Positions 44,296 through 51,038 of a DNA stretch of 54,178 nt are shown in pieces. A model generated the notes under the pieces. It was not told where the DNA came from. It made no database searches and saw only the letters and a program-made list of their open reading frames with translations. The first letter of the stretch is position 1. The number at the start of each line of letters is the position of its first letter. A program made the position numbers and the translations under genes. The DNA is from Mediterraneibacter agrestimuris (GTDB lineage Bacteria; Bacillota; Clostridia; Lachnospirales; Lachnospiraceae), in the NCBI RefSeq assembly GCF_943193195.1, contig NZ_CALPDG010000026.1, positions 1 to 54,178 on the forward strand, read 5' to 3'.

Positions 44296-44363
44296 AAATT
44301 CAGAATTACAACTACAAGTAAAGCAAAAGTAAGTATAATCTGCATTTCCTCGTATGTACTCAT
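44283..44363 (-). CDS. holin-like type I toxin peptide 1
   Basis: The 26-aa peptide is MSTYEEMQ followed by one hydrophobic helix (IILTFALLVVVILNL) and KHK. The ATG follows AAAGGGGAAATGCTT. MSTYE plus a single TM helix and a basic end is the pattern of the putative holin-like toxin family of Firmicutes. It would insert in the membrane if not silenced by the antisense RNA. A longer upstream-extended frame exists but crosses the leader and lacks a ribosome binding site. Confidence 0.75.
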   Translation of the reverse strand: MSTYEEMQIILTFALLVVVILNLKHK

Positions 44364-44510
44364 AAGCATTTCCCCTTTCCACAAGACGGGATCGGGAACC
44401 AGCACGCCCCTCGGCTGTCTGGGTAAATACATTATCCAATGTGTCGTAAAACCCCTTGCTTTAACTATGGGGAGTGTCAAGGGTTATTGTAGCCAGCGCT
44501 TTGGCGGTTC

Positions 44511-44538
44511 TTGACTTTTATGATATATTTGATATAAT
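44511..44538 (+). promoter_or_regulatory. promoter of antisense RNA 2
   Basis: TTGACT (44511-44516) and TATAAT (44533-44538), 16 nt apart, with the same flanks as copy 1 (GGCGGTTC before, GTACTTAACAAGACA after). Confidence 0.85.
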
Positions 44539-44544
44539 GTACTT

Positions 44545-44655
44545 AACAAGACAACTGGAAAAGATGGATGCACCCCATCCGCTCCGGGCAAATATTTAAG
44601 TTACTATGAAATAGTCGTCCTAACCATTACCAGTGAGCAGGACGGCTATTTTCTA
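44545..44655 (+). ncRNA. antisense RNA 2 of the tandem module
   Basis: The expected RNA begins near AAGACAACTGG (about 44545) and ends at the stem GAAATAGTCGTCCT / AGGACGGCTATTTTC. It overlaps the 3' end of the second toxin peptide (44646-44729) in the antisense sense. Body sequence differs from copy 1 although promoter and layout match, so the two modules probably do not cross-silence. Confidence 0.65.
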
Positions 44656-44729
44656 TGTGTAAAAGTCAGAATTGCTATAAGTAAATTGCAAGCTGTTAAA
44701 AGAATCATGAATTCTTCGTAAGTACTCAT
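44646..44729 (-). CDS. holin-like type I toxin peptide 2
   Basis: The 27-aa peptide MSTYEEFMILLTACNLLIAI, then LTFTHRK-stop. It shares the MSTYEE start, single TM helix and basic end with toxin 1. The ATG follows GAGGTGGTGTCT. Upstream, GTCTGGGTAAATACATTAT (on the + strand, about 44780) is shared by both copies and probably covers the toxin promoters. Confidence 0.75.
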   Translation of the reverse strand: MSTYEEFMILLTACNLLIAILTFTHRK

Positions 44730-45046
44730 AGACACCACCTCTTCCGTAAGACTCCGGAACAGATGGAAAGCTGTCCTTCCCAGTTGTCTGGGTAAATACA
44801 TTATTTAGTTGTTTCCCTGTCCACTGTGGGGGAGAGAAAATTAACCCTCACATCCTTCAGTATGTTGTCTAGTGTTCTGATTAGAATGTCGGCTTTGTGT
44901 CTTGGTATTGCGAACCGCTTTCCAGCGGTGCTGCTGCACCAATTGTAGCATGTGCAAATACGTGCGTCAACAATCATGTATGGGGTTATCTATATTCCAG
45001 TATTTGCCAGTGGTATTTTGCCTTCACAATTATTAAACTAGTGATT
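44730..45046. other. intergenic region upstream of toxin 2 and the Xre gene
   Basis: No gene is supported. It should contain the - strand promoter of toxin 2. Two overlapping hairpins are visible, ACCGCT/AGCGGT (44914-44929) and GGTGC/GCACC (44927-44940). They share GGT and so are mutually exclusive. Confidence 0.5.
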
Positions 45047-45244
45047 ATGAGGATACTGCTTGATAAAATAATGATAAGTAAAAACTTAACAATTCGTCAG
45101 GTATCAAGCCTCACGGGAATTTCCAAATCATCTATTCAACGAATCATGAATCATGAAATTTCCCCTACGGCAGATACCCTAGAACTTCTTGCAAAAGGTC
45201 TAAAAGTGCACATAACAGACCTTTTCGACTCTCCGTATAAATAA
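45047..45244 (+). CDS. small Xre-type HTH regulator
   Basis: The 65-aa protein from ATG 45047 (GTG 45041 is an alternative) is a bare HTH_3 domain: LLDKIMISKNLTIRQVSSLT, GISKSSIQRIMNHEISPTAD and TLELLAKGLKVHITDLF. There is no clear ribosome binding site and no dimerisation tail. Proteins of this size often serve as element-encoded repressors. A perfect palindrome follows its stop by 1 nt. Confidence 0.85.
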   Translation: MRILLDKIMISKNLTIRQVSSLTGISKSSIQRIMNHEISPTADTLELLAKGLKVHITDLFDSPYK

Positions 45245-45245
45245 G

Positions 45246-45263
45246 TGTCCCATATCTGGGACA
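45246..45263. promoter_or_regulatory. perfect palindrome, possible Xre operator
   Basis: TGTCCCA (45246-45252) and TGGGACA (45257-45263) flank TATC. It lies between the Xre gene and the LexA-box promoter, in a spot suited to control of the 34-aa gene. Confidence 0.5.
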
Positions 45264-45338
45264 AATCTCCGGCGCTGCGTAAGTTTTTCCGTGCTGCGTG
45301 GTCTTAATTAATAGGAAGAAAATTCCAAATACATTACA

Positions 45339-45389
45339 AGAACAAACGTTCGGAAAATTATTGAAATACATGATGAAATGTAGTATTAT
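45339..45389 (+). promoter_or_regulatory. SOS-type promoter with LexA box
   Basis: AGAACAAACGTTCG (45339-45352) matches the Gram-positive LexA box CGAACRNRYGTTCG at 13 of 14 positions. TTGAAA (45361-45366) and TATTAT (45384-45389), 17 nt apart, form a promoter right beside it. The 34-aa gene begins 52 nt after the -10 box. Confidence 0.7.
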
Positions 45390-45440
45390 TTATACAAGGA
45401 ATTTCGAGCGTGCGTTTAAGACGAACACGGAGGGGTACAT

Positions 45441-45545
45441 ATGAGTGACAAAAATTATAAGCCGCTAATTATTGAGTTGCTTAACAGTGCAACCGAAAAA
45501 CAACTGGAACGTCTGTATTTTTTCATATTGACGTTCTTAAGCTAG
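45441..45545 (+). CDS. small 34-aa element protein behind a LexA box
   Basis: ATG 45441 follows CACGGAGGGG. The product is MSDKNYKPLIIELLNSATEK, QLERLYFFILTFLS: two short helices with a hydrophobic end. Similar small proteins occur next to Xre genes in clostridial elements, but I know no function. Its SOS-type promoter suggests a role after DNA damage, such as control of excision. The leader is clean and short. Confidence 0.65.
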   Translation: MSDKNYKPLIIELLNSATEKQLERLYFFILTFLS

Positions 45546-45914
45546 GTTTAACAGCCTGGCGTGTTATTTAATTGCTGTTCTAGGGTGGTGTAGGTTGCTG
45601 CTGCATCATCAAATGGTTAGACGGTGACAGCTAGGGCAACAACTAGCCTTGGTGGGTGTTTTGCCCCTAAAAAAGGAAGAATCCCTCGACTGTATTGCAG
45701 TACGGTCGGGGGATTCATTTCTTCGTCAACGTGGACTTCTTACATCTTTTTATTTGCCGGCATTATAGCATATACAGAAATTTTCTAAAGCCAATAGGAT
45801 TGCGATCATCCTATTTCAAAAATACAAAAATGAAAATATACTTGCTAGTTTTGGATATTTAAGATATATTATAGTTAGTAAATATTGCTGTTAAGTTTAT
45901 TAACGGAGGCTAAG
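45546..45914. other. intergenic region between the 34-aa gene and the HATPase gene
   Basis: No gene is supported. It holds the hairpin repeat at 45679-45716 and an imperfect GGGCAA/TTGCCC stem-loop at about 45632-45666. The last 150 nt are very AT-rich and should contain the promoter of the HATPase gene. Confidence 0.5.
45679..45716. repeat. dispersed hairpin repeat, copy 1 (terminator-like)
   Basis: GAATCCCTCGAC pairs with GTCGGGGGATTC around TGTATTGCAGTACG. The sequence recurs at 46957-46994 and 48677-48714 with few changes, and the flank CATTTCTTCGTCAAC is shared with copy 2. It follows a gene each time and may terminate in both directions. Confidence 0.8.
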
Positions 45915-46946
45915 ATGTCAATAACTGAAAATAAAAGAAATCAAATAAAAGAGTATATCCTCGATAAAATTGGAGATAATGAAGATGTAGTACAGAAAAC
46001 GTGCACATGTTTTAGAATATCAGAAACAACAGTATATCGTTATTTGGATGAATTAATACAGTCAGGTGCGATAAAAAGAAGGAGACGAGGTAAATATATA
46101 CTTGTAGAAAGACAAATAGATTTCACTTATGATAATATTGATTTGGAAGAAGATGTTATTTTTTTAAAAGATATAAAACCAATTCTAGAAGAACAAAAAC
46201 TATCAAGTAATGTTATCAATATCTGGTATTATGCATTTACTGAAATGTTTAATAATGCAATTGAGCATTCAGAATCTCAGAAAATATTTTGTTCATTATT
46301 TGTCAGTCAATCTAGTATACATATGCTAATTCGTGACAATGGAATAGGCATTTTTAACAAGATAAAAGAATATTATAGCTATGAGTCCTTGGATGATGCC
46401 ATTAACGAGTTGTTTAAAGGAAAATTAACAACTGATAACAAAAATCATACAGGTGAAGGTATATTTTTTACATCCCGCATAATGGATTTGTTTGTTGCTG
46501 TTTCAAGCAACAAGCACTTTACGCATAATAATTACTACGAGTTTTTGGAAACATTAGATGATGATGACGAGTTGATTAAGTTAATGAATAATGTAGGAAC
46601 AGTAATATTAATGAAATTAGCCAATAGGAGTCATAAGCAAATTAAAGAGGTGTTTGATATGTTTAGCGATAATGATAATGGTTTCAACAAAACAAGCATT
46701 CCAATGAAAAACGTATTTGGAAATAATTTTCCTGTGTCGAGATCGCAGGCAAGAAGATTATATAATAGATTTGATAGATTTGATGAAGTTGAGCTTGATT
46801 TTTTAGATGTTGATGAAATTGGGCAAGCGTTTACGCATGAACTTTTTGTTAAATTTGCACACTTAAAACCGGATGTAAAAATCACAATTGTAAATGCGAA
46901 TCAAGATATATTAAATATGATTAATCGCGTGAAAAATACGAAATAA
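45915..46946 (+). CDS. wHTH - HATPase - STAS-like DUF4325 regulator
   Basis: The 343-aa protein from ATG 45915 (behind ACGGAGG) has three parts. A winged helix (about 1-62) shows CFRISETTVYRYLDELIQSG. A GHKL ATPase domain (about 95-220) has N box AFTEMFNNAIEHSES, G1 LIRDNGIGIFNKIKEY and G2 NHTGEGIFFTSRIMD. The C-terminal STAS-like DUF4325 domain (about 270-335) has VSRSQARRLYNRFDRFDEVE and LDFLDVDEIGQAFTHELFV. This may be a one-protein kinase/partner-switch type transcription regulator. It is much more AT-rich than the host genes. The target is unknown. Confidence 0.85.
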   Translation: MSITENKRNQIKEYILDKIGDNEDVVQKTCTCFRISETTVYRYLDELIQSGAIKRRRRGKYILVERQIDFTYDNIDLEEDVIFLKDIKPILEEQKLSSNVINIWYYAFTEMFNNAIEHSESQKIFCSLFVSQSSIHMLIRDNGIGIFNKIKEYYSYESLDDAINELFKGKLTTDNKNHTGEGIFFTSRIMDLFVAVSSNKHFTHNNYYEFLETLDDDDELIKLMNNVGTVILMKLANRSHKQIKEVFDMFSDNDNGFNKTSIPMKNVFGNNFPVSRSQARRLYNRFDRFDEVELDFLDVDEIGQAFTHELFVKFAHLKPDVKITIVNANQDILNMINRVKNTK

Positions 46947-47061
46947 AAGAAAAGAAGAATCCCTCAACTGTATTGCAGTACGGTCGGGGGATCCATTTCT
47001 TCGTCAACATGGACTTCTTAGATATATTTAATATGCCGCATTTTCAGAACCGAGGTGCGTT

Positions 47062-47080
47062 TGTGCCGAAATTCGGCACA
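47062..47080. repeat. 19-bp palindrome TGTGCCGAAATTCGGCACA, copy 1
   Basis: Nine-bp arms flank a central A. The same 17-19 bp recur at 48764, 51964 and 52328 inside the element only. Copies 1 and 2 follow the two SLH-gene 3' ends; copies 3 and 4 lie just before ribosome binding sites of small genes. Confidence 0.9.
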
Positions 47081-47088
47081 TGCCATTT

Positions 47089-47250
47089 TTAATATGCTTC
47101 CATAATAGGTTTATAATAATCACTTACTAACTTAAAATCAGACCATCCAGATGCATTTTTCGGATATCTGATTGTAAAGGATTGCGGCCATGGACGGATT
47201 GCATTGAATCTCTCTGGGACATTCCCTTTAAAGGTATAGGTTTTGATTTC
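47089..47250 (-). pseudogene. 3' remnant of an SLH/BspA-like surface protein gene
   Basis: The reading frame gives TYTFKGNVPERFNAIRPWPQ, then FTIRYPKNASGWSDFKLVSD and YYKPIMEAY-stop. This matches the last 50 residues of the gene at 48791-49939. Nothing upstream of that part survives: sequence beyond about 47250 is unrelated. It is therefore a decayed copy or the scar of recombination between element modules. Confidence 0.85.
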
Positions 47251-47435
47251 TATATTATAAAGTTGGACAGACATTCTTAACTGGACATTTCAAGGCATAT
47301 ACGATTGGTTTGAATCCGTTGGATGGTGTTTACTATTGGGATTTGCGCCCTGTGATGAAAGTAGATGCTTTGTTGAAAGAGCATATAAAATCTTTGGACT
47401 ATTTGCTGTGTGAAGATGTTTGGAAGTATATTTAG
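47251..47435 (+). pseudogene. 3' remnant of an unidentified + strand gene
   Basis: A frame open from 47247 reads YYKVGQTFLTGHFKAYTIGL, NPLDGVYYWDLRPVMKVDAL and LKEHIKSLDYLLCEDVWKYI-stop. It looks like real protein but has no start with a ribosome binding site. Its 5' side abuts the surface-gene remnant. It ends 27 nt before the PIN gene and was probably the upstream partner of that gene in an earlier setting. I do not recognise the family. Confidence 0.55.
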
Positions 47436-47462
47436 AAATAGCCATAAAAGGAAGGTGATTGT

Positions 47463-48068
47463 ATGGAAAAACAATATTTTGAACCGAATAGAAATAATAA
47501 AAATAATTATATGTTAGATACAAGTGCGTATAATTATATTGCTAGAAAGCCGGAGTTGCTTGACGTATTAAAACAATCTACTGCTTATGGTTTTTGCTAT
47601 TATTCGACTGCTATTCAGGATAGAGAACTTGCGGGGAAAGGAGCAAAAACTTATAATCGTGAGTGCGAACCTGTGAGAAAAAAGACCATGAGTCCAGAAT
47701 TAATAAAGAAATTTGATTCTATAGATAGGGAATTAAACATAATTTTATTTCCGGAAGTAGCGGTTGTAATGAAAAATCATACGAGAGTAGATGGAACAAA
47801 TCGTTTTATTTCAGAAAAAAGTTTATCGAGAATTGTTTTTGAAGAAATTATAAAGAATAATGACAAAGAAAGCGACATGCCATATGAATACAATTATGAT
47901 GCAATAATTGCAGAAGCATCTGTATATTATGAGTGTACACTTGTTTCCAATGATAGAAAGCAACGAAATGCTGTAAATTTGCATGTATCTAATGGGGCAA
48001 TTACTGTAGATGAACTATTGAAGGTAATTAGTGAGGTCAAGGAACAAGGCGAAGCCGATACGCCGTAG
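47463..48068 (+). CDS. PIN-domain-like protein
   Basis: The 201-aa protein starts at ATG 47463 behind GGAAGGTGATTGT. YMLDTSAYNYIARKPELLDV (about 18-37) has the first PIN Asp. YNYDAIIAEASVYYECTLVS followed by NDRKQRNAV (about 143-172) supplies later acidic residues. This is the pattern of PIN nucleases such as VapC. The middle, with an ELAGKGAKTYNRE segment, is longer than in VapC toxins. No antitoxin-like gene precedes it; the truncated frame upstream may be what is left of a partner. AT-rich like the HATPase gene. A terminator follows at 48118. Confidence 0.65.
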   Translation: MEKQYFEPNRNNKNNYMLDTSAYNYIARKPELLDVLKQSTAYGFCYYSTAIQDRELAGKGAKTYNRECEPVRKKTMSPELIKKFDSIDRELNIILFPEVAVVMKNHTRVDGTNRFISEKSLSRIVFEEIIKNNDKESDMPYEYNYDAIIAEASVYYECTLVSNDRKQRNAVNLHVSNGAITVDELLKVISEVKEQGEADTP

Positions 48069-48117
48069 GGCAGTCCTTGACAGAACGGATGTTGCTAATA
48101 ACACCATGATACATAAG

Positions 48118-48154
48118 AGGACTTGGGAGGTCAGAAACCTTGCAAGTCCTTTTG
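48118..48154 (+). terminator. terminator after the PIN gene
   Basis: AGGACTTG (48118-48125) pairs with CAAGTCCT (48143-48150), AGGT/ACCT extend it within, and TTTTG follows. Confidence 0.75.
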
Positions 48155-48246
48155 TCTGTTACGGTATTGGATACAAGTAGAATACATGTAATCTTACGTT
48201 TTCGGAGATGTAATTTTTCACAAATGTTTTCTATAACCTGTTTTCT

Positions 48247-48594
48247 CTATGTAAAGATACTTTTCAAATAATCTTTTAAAATTTTACGGTATTCGTTATC
48301 CAGTTCTAAATATTTTTGAATTATCTTTTTGTCAATTCCATCCAGATTATAGTCTTCAGCAATTTCATCAACTATACTTTCAGGTGTTCCACTAAACATT
48401 TCACCATTACCATTAGTAAGCCAGTGATAATTAACGCGATACACTTTGCATATAGATAAAATGGTTTGTTTGGATAATCCAGAGTTTCCGCTCTCCATTT
48501 TACTTATTGCTGAGCGTGAAAGTCCAATTTTTGAACCAAATTTTTCCATACTTAATCCAAGTTCTTTTCTTAGTTCAAATAATCTTTTATTCAT
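48247..48594 (-). CDS. Xre-family repressor-like regulator
   Basis: The 115-aa protein has an N-terminal HTH: LFELRKELGLSMEKFGSKIG, LSRSAISKMESGNSGLSKQT and ILSICKVYRVNYHWLTNGNG. A helical C-terminal tail follows (IIQKYLELDNEYRKILKDYL). W-L-x-x-GNGEMF is shared with the second phage-like repressor at 49975, so the two are related. It reads toward the PIN gene on the opposite strand. The ATG follows GAGGGAGGTGGC. Confidence 0.9.
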   Translation of the reverse strand: MNKRLFELRKELGLSMEKFGSKIGLSRSAISKMESGNSGLSKQTILSICKVYRVNYHWLTNGNGEMFSGTPESIVDEIAEDYNLDGIDKKIIQKYLELDNEYRKILKDYLKSIFT

Positions 48595-48676
48595 TTATGC
48601 CACCTCCCTCTTCATGCCGGAATCCGGCTGAATAAAAAATTTGTTGCCAGGATGGTACTTTGCCACTGTAAAAGAA

Positions 48677-48960
48677 GAATCCCTCAACTGTATTGCAGTA
48701 CGGTCGGGGGATCCATTTCTTAGATAAATTTAATATGCTGCATTTTCAGAACCAAGGTGCGTATGTGCCGAAATTCGGCACATATTATTTTTAGTATGCT
48801 TCCATAATGGGTTCAAAATAATCACTGACTAATTTAAAATCAGCCCATCCAGATGCATTTTTCGGATATCTGATTGTAAAAACCTTTGCAGTACGCCATG
48901 GACGGATCCCATTAAATCCCTGTGGCACATCACCTTTGAAGGTATAGGTTTCAATTACCA
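48677..48960. repeat. duplicated block, copy B
   Basis: This is the intact partner of 46957-47250. It has the hairpin (48677-48714), the palindrome (48764-48782) and the 3' end of the surface-protein gene. Between the two copies lie the PIN gene, its truncated neighbour and the Xre gene. Confidence 0.85.
48764..48782. repeat. 19-bp palindrome, copy 2
   Basis: This is an exact copy of TGTGCCGAAATTCGGCACA, 9 nt beyond the stop of the SLH surface-protein gene, where it could form the stem of its terminator. Confidence 0.9.
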
Positions 48961-49939
48961 CATTATCAAATGCTGTCTCAACAATCTTTGTTACAGTTGC
49001 CGGAATTGTAATATCAGTAATTGTCTTATTACTCGTAAACGCTCCATACCCAATGCCTGTTACGTTAACTCCGTCAATAGATTCCAGTATCTCCACGCTT
49101 CCAGAGGCTGATTTACCGTCTGTAACCCAAATAGAAGGTTCGCCTTTGTATGTGGATGCTTCATATTTAATTTTATTGATTTCTTTTTCACAGATACCAT
49201 TCGATGAATTATACACAAATCCGTTTTTATCTGCCCATGCTTTGATATCAAACTCCGGTTCAGGTGTCGGTTCTGGCTCAGGGGTCGGCTCCGGCTTTGG
49301 CTCCGGTGTTGGGTCTGTCACATGATTACCGCTAAATCTGGAGATCATCGTTGCACATACCGCACGCACTACATGCCCCTGCGGAACAAGATTCCCGTTG
49401 TCTCCTGTCAGAATCTTATTGGTTACTGCATACGCAATTCCGTTTTTCGCAAATTCATTGACGCTTCCTGCATCCGGAAACCCGGCAAAAGAAGAAACAT
49501 CCACTGATGGTGAACCGTCATAGCGGTACAGGATCGTTGCCATCTGCTCACGGTTAATGTTATCGTTCGGTCCAAAGCAGCCGTTGCTGCTGTATCCTGT
49601 AATGATTCCATTTGCGCTTGCCCAAGCTGCCGGGGTTGTATAGAACTGTCCGTAAGCAACATCCGGGAACTGTCCATTGTATTCCACTTCCGGTGAACCT
49701 TCCATTCTCCAGAGGATCGTTGCAAACTGTCCTCTGGTCAGCTTGTCGTTTGGTCCGAATTTTCCCGTATCCGTGTACCCGGACATCAGTCCCTTGTCAG
49801 ACACATCCTGCACATACTCATAAAACCAGTCCCCCGGATTCACATCCGGATAAGCCGCAGCGGACACTATGCCGCTAATTCCAAAAAACATCATGCAGCT
49901 GATCATCACTGCCACCAAATTTTTAAAATATTTTTTCAT
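48791..49939 (-). CDS. SLH surface protein with BspA-like LRR C-terminus
   Basis: The 382-aa secreted protein has a signal peptide (NLVAVMISCMMFFGISGIVS, cleavage near SAAA). Three SLH repeats follow (about 30-205, e.g. FGPNDKLTRGQFATILWRME and INREQMATILYRYDGS), then a Pro-Glu-rich linker (about 212-232, PEPTPEPEPTPEPE). The C-terminal domain includes a BspA-type leucine-rich repeat (AFTSNKTITDITIPATVTKI) and a conserved end TYTFKGDVPQGFNGIRPW, ASGWADFKLVSDYFEPIMEAY (two parts). It is cargo of the mobile element yet uses the same anchor as the host SLH proteins. AAGGAGGAAAAGAG precedes the ATG. Confidence 0.92.
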   Translation of the reverse strand: MKKYFKNLVAVMISCMMFFGISGIVSAAAYPDVNPGDWFYEYVQDVSDKGLMSGYTDTGKFGPNDKLTRGQFATILWRMEGSPEVEYNGQFPDVAYGQFYTTPAAWASANGIITGYSSNGCFGPNDNINREQMATILYRYDGSPSVDVSSFAGFPDAGSVNEFAKNGIAYAVTNKILTGDNGNLVPQGHVVRAVCATMISRFSGNHVTDPTPEPKPEPTPEPEPTPEPEFDIKAWADKNGFVYNSSNGICEKEINKIKYEASTYKGEPSIWVTDGKSASGSVEILESIDGVNVTGIGYGAFTSNKTITDITIPATVTKIVETAFDNVVIETYTFKGDVPQGFNGIRPWRTAKVFTIRYPKNASGWADFKLVSDYFEPIMEAY

Positions 49940-49974
49940 CTCTTTTCCTCCTTAACCCTTTTAGATGTAACAGC

Positions 49975-50349
49975 CTAGCTTTCTTTGTGTAGTTTCACGC
50001 AAATTTTTTCTAATGTCTCCCAATCAGATTCATCGAGCTCCATAAGCATTTTGACAAACCTTCTTTTAAATGAATCGGATTCATCTTTTAAAATATTCGC
50101 AGCCCATATCATTAGTTGGTTTTCTTTATCCAATTTGATGAACATTTCACCGTTTCCAGTTCGGAGCCAATTTTCATTTACCATGAATTTTTCACAAATG
50201 TCTTCTATAAGTCGATCACTTGGAGTGGCTCCTTTATTTGTAATTTTGGAGACATAGGCTTGCGTGATATTTAACTTATTTGCAAACTCTGTTTTGGTAA
50301 TATTCTTTTTTTCTAATAAAAGAAGAATACGATCCCTAATAGTAACCAA
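49975..50349 (-). CDS. phage-type Xre repressor
   Basis: The 124-aa protein has the HTH at the N-terminus: ILLLLEKKNITKTEFANKLN, ITQAYVSKITNKGATPSDRL. ICEKFMVNENWLRTGNGEMF follows, then a helical tail (FVKMLMELDESDWETLEKIC). It is divergent from the early-gene string that begins at 50501. The space between holds a promoter and an array of AAGTTAA boxes, the usual lysogeny-control layout. Confidence 0.9.
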   Translation of the reverse strand: MVTIRDRILLLLEKKNITKTEFANKLNITQAYVSKITNKGATPSDRLIEDICEKFMVNENWLRTGNGEMFIKLDKENQLMIWAANILKDESDSFKRRFVKMLMELDESDWETLEKICVKLHKES

Positions 50350-50416
50350 AAAATCACCTCTTTTCTAATCTGAATATATCATAAACCAGAAAATAAATCA
50401 AGGGCAATATTTAACT

Positions 50417-50475
50417 AAGTTAAGTTTTTGGTATTGACAAGTTAAACAAGTTAATATATAATTAAACCAAGTTAA
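50417..50475 (+). promoter_or_regulatory. early promoter with operator array
   Basis: TTGACA (50434-50439) and TATAAT (50457-50462) are separated by exactly 17 nt, a consensus promoter. AAGTTAA occurs at 50417, 50439, 50448 and 50469. Two boxes lie in the spacer and one each upstream and downstream. TTAAC-TAA-GTTAA at 50411 gives one box dyad symmetry. The repressor at 49975 is the natural binder. Confidence 0.8.
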
Positions 50476-50500
50476 GTAAAGTGAGGTGAGAAAAGCAGTT

Positions 50501-50647
50501 ATGAGTGAAAAAGAGGAAAAAATCTTAAAAATATTTGAGGAAATTTTACCTGAGATGTCAGAAATAGAAAAAGAGAAACTTCTTTCCTTTGGGGAGGGAA
50601 TGGCATTTATGAAAGACAAGGATAACAAAGATAAGAATGAAGCATAG
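50501..50647 (+). CDS. small acidic/charged early protein
   Basis: The 48-aa frame from ATG 50501 behind GTGAGGTGAG reads MSEKEEKILKIFEEILPEMS, EIEKEKLLSFGEGMAFMKDK and ends DNKDKNEA. It is the first gene under the early promoter. Charged helices with an LLSFGEGMAFM core are common in small proteins coded next to phage repressors. The role is unknown; an antirepressor or excision accessory is possible. Confidence 0.65.
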   Translation: MSEKEEKILKIFEEILPEMSEIEKEKLLSFGEGMAFMKDKDNKDKNEA

Positions 50648-50794
50648 GGGATGGGAAGGTGATGTTGATGTATATAAAAGCGGAAAGATATTTCACCTTC
50701 AAAACCCTGTAACAGTGAAATGGAGCGAGACAAACGCAAGAGGACAACGTAACAAGTACAAACAGTGATCATAAAATAAAGCGGAGGTGGGTGT

Positions 50795-50950
50795 ATGAAG
50801 TATAACTTCTATCTGGGTGAGAAGAAAATCCCTCTTTCTTCGTTAACGGAACAGGAACGGGCAGAGTATCTCCGCTGGCTCAATGACCGGGCGCTGAGGG
50901 GGCTTGGTTATGAGCCGGAGGAAGAGGTAAAGAAAGAAAAAACCGCCTGA
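50795..50950 (+). CDS. small early protein, phage type
   Basis: The 51-aa frame from ATG 50795, behind a strong GGAGGTGG, reads MKYNFYLGEKKIPLSSLTEQ, ERAEYLRWLNDRALRGLGYE and ends PEEEVKKEKTA. Small proteins of this form recur in clostridial prophages and elements. The stop falls in a CCGCCTGAAGGCGG hairpin. No function is known to me. Confidence 0.7.
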   Translation: MKYNFYLGEKKIPLSSLTEQERAEYLRWLNDRALRGLGYEPEEEVKKEKTA

Positions 50951-51038
50951 AGGCGGTAGGAAGGACAAGCTATGGGAAAGAAATGGAAATCAAAATCAGG
51001 GGCTATATGAAAGACCTGGGAGAAAGAAGGAAAATAAA

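Larger units (their letters stand above)
46957..47250. repeat. duplicated block, copy A (hairpin + palindrome + SLH gene 3' end)
   Basis: This block repeats 48677-48960 at roughly 80-85 percent by eye. It holds the hairpin (46957-46994), the palindrome (47062-47080) and the 3' end of the surface-protein gene on the - strand. Copy A has CGTCAACATGGACTTC after the hairpin, which copy B lacks. Confidence 0.85.

Noticed and set aside
44897-45046. N-terminal extension of the small Xre protein
   Set aside because: The upstream part contains hairpins, reads as low-quality protein and has no ribosome binding site. The HTH begins at 45047.
45679-48714. CRISPR-like repeats (three copies of the GAATCCC hairpin)
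   Set aside because: The copies are more than 1 kb apart, lie at gene ends, and have no spacers or cas genes.
50668-50770. Very short frames (16-18 codons) between the early genes at 50501 and 50795
   Set aside because: No start with a ribosome binding site and no protein character; treated as leader sequence.
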